Source: an uncultured Alphaproteobacteria bacterium
GTDB taxonomy: Bacteria; Pseudomonadota; Alphaproteobacteria; Puniceispirillales; Puniceispirillaceae
Reading direction: 5' to 3'
Length of the DNA stretch: 6,984 nt
Assembly (NCBI GenBank): GCA_913064995.1
Contig: CAJYBL010000075.1
Coordinates: 1-6,984, forward strand
The position numbers were made by a program, and so were the translations under genes. Position 1 is the stretch's first letter, and the number at the start of each line of letters is the position of its first letter. The notes beneath the pieces are model-generated. The model had not been told where the DNA came from and ran no database searches. It was given only the letters and a program-made list of their open reading frames with translations. Shown piece after piece: positions 6,070 to 6,984 of this stretch.

Positions 6070-6855
6070 TCAACTACCTGTCCAAACCGGCTTGCGCTTT
6101 TCCATAAAGGCGCGGCGCCCTTCAATATAGTCGGCACTGTCGAAACAGGCTTGAACCATCGCATCGCAAGCTACCAGATCACGCTGACTTTCATCCATGC
6201 TGGTCTGATTGGCGATGAATTTAACCGCATCAACAGTCAAAGGCGCATTAGCGGTAATCATTGTCGCCATATCTTCTGCCGCCACCTCAACCGCACCATC
6301 GTCGGCAACCCGGTTGACTAGCCCCATAATCCGCGCTTCTTCAGCATCAAAACGGCGGGCTGTGAAAAAGATCTCCTTCGCAAAGGCTGGCCCGACAAGG
6401 GTCGCCAACCGGTTAATGCCCAAAAAGCCATAGCCAAGACCCAACCGCGCTGCCGGAATGGCAAAATTAGACCCCTGACCACAAATACGGATATCACAGC
6501 AAACCGCCAGCGCCACGCCACCACCAACACAGAACCCGTCGATTTGCGCGATCGTTGGTTTTGGGAACGCCTCGACCTTGTCATAAACGCGCTTAGTCGT
6601 GGCATTATAATGCGCAACGCCCTCAGCACTGGCTCGCTCGCTCTCAAATTTGGAGATGTCAGCCCCTGACACAAAAGCCTTGCCGCCAGCACCCGACAAA
6701 ATCAACACCCGTACTTCCTTATCAGCAGCAAACCGGTCGAGCGCCACTTCTACCGCTTCCCACATTTCCAGCGAGACCGCATTACGCTTTTCCGGCTGGT
6801 TAAAAATGATACGGGCGATTGCGCCGGATTGTTTTACGATAACCTTATCTGTCAT
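6070..6855 (-). CDS. Crotonase-family (enoyl-CoA hydratase/isomerase-like) protein lacking both catalytic Glu
   Basis: The 261-residue protein has the normal length of a crotonase-fold enzyme. Seen: FNQPEKRNAVS at 18-28, the first oxyanion-hole segment FVSGADIS at 61-68, the second at 107-117 (GFCVGGGVALA, Gly112 as the oxyanion donor), then FAIPAARLGLGYG at 131-143, and the family C-terminus EGRRAFMEKRKP at 245-256. In hydratases of the rat mitochondrial type, Glu144 (GGGCELA) and Glu164 (FGQPE) add water. Here the same positions, also 20 residues apart, are Ala115 and Ala135. CoA binding and enolate stabilisation should remain, but simple hydration is unlikely; another crotonase reaction or a non-catalytic role is possible. 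The ATG at 6855 has only a distant AAGGA (about 11 bases) before it. The gene converges on the SDR with 140 bases between. The substrate is unknown. Confidence 0.9.
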   Translation of the reverse strand: MTDKVIVKQSGAIARIIFNQPEKRNAVSLEMWEAVEVALDRFAADKEVRVLILSGAGGKAFVSGADISKFESERASAEGVAHYNATTKRVYDKVEAFPKPTIAQIDGFCVGGGVALAVCCDIRICGQGSNFAIPAARLGLGYGFLGINRLATLVGPAFAKEIFFTARRFDAEEARIMGLVNRVADDGAVEVAAEDMATMITANAPLTVDAVKFIANQTSMDESQRDLVACDAMVQACFDSADYIEGRRAFMEKRKPVWTGS

Positions 6856-6910
6856 GGCTCGGACTATCCTTTACTTTATCTCTCAGGTGAGGGGCTGATT
6901 CATCAGACCT

Positions 6911-6947
6911 TTGATGTTAAATTTGCATTGTCTTGATGATTTTGCAT
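6911..6947. repeat. Imperfect direct repeat upstream of the crotonase gene
   Basis: TTGATGTTAAATTTGCAT at 6911-6928 is followed by TTGATGATTTTGCAT at 6933-6947, which matches it apart from a three-base gap and one substitution. The pair lies 56 to 92 bases upstream of the crotonase start and could be a regulator site. No matching -35/-10 pair was recognised in 6856-6984. Confidence 0.3.
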
Positions 6948-6984
6948 CTAGGTCGACTTTAACTCTATATTGTTTTGTCCTCCC

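Overview
The window looks like chromosomal DNA of a Gram-negative proteobacterium, most likely a marine-type alphaproteobacterium. That placement is inferred from the intermediate base composition, the style of the proteins and the family content; no rRNA or other phylogenetic marker is present. No mobile element, tRNA, CRISPR array or defence gene was seen. The content is acyl-CoA and dicarboxylate catabolism.

Left part (1-4058, minus strand): four tightly packed genes that read as one operon. In transcription order they are an MmgE/PrpD-family dehydratase/decarboxylase (2730-4058), a double-hotdog MaoC/FAS1-type enoyl-CoA hydratase (1845-2672), a CitE-type citramalyl/malyl-CoA lyase (1006-1821), and a family III CoA-transferase that runs off the left edge (1-952). 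Gaps are 57, 23 and 53 bases. CoA-transferase, hydratase and CitE-type lyase together match the known three-step route that activates itaconate or mesaconate, hydrates the CoA ester to citramalyl-CoA and cleaves it to acetyl-CoA and pyruvate. The PrpD-family protein is the unassigned step. It could supply the unsaturated C5 acid, for example by decarboxylating cis-aconitate or dehydrating citramalate. That role is inference.

Middle (4059-5179): a 197-base spacer carries a 10-bp direct repeat at an 11-bp period plus a 6-bp inverted repeat, a plausible operator for the operon. Next is a PaaI-type hotdog thioesterase on the minus strand (4256-4717), with a TTG start set by a strong ribosome binding site. 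A 462-base divergent spacer follows. It has a perfect 10-bp inverted repeat and scattered short repeats but no convincing gene.

Right part (5180-6984): an SDR-family protein on the plus strand (5180-5929) converges on a crotonase-family protein on the minus strand (6070-6855). Both keep their fold and cofactor or oxyanion motifs but lack the standard catalytic residues: the SDR has Val at the Tyr position and Gly at the Ser position, and the crotonase has Ala at both Glu positions. They should not be annotated simply as a ketoreductase and an enoyl-CoA hydratase. Whether they belong to the same pathway as the left operon cannot be decided from the sequence.
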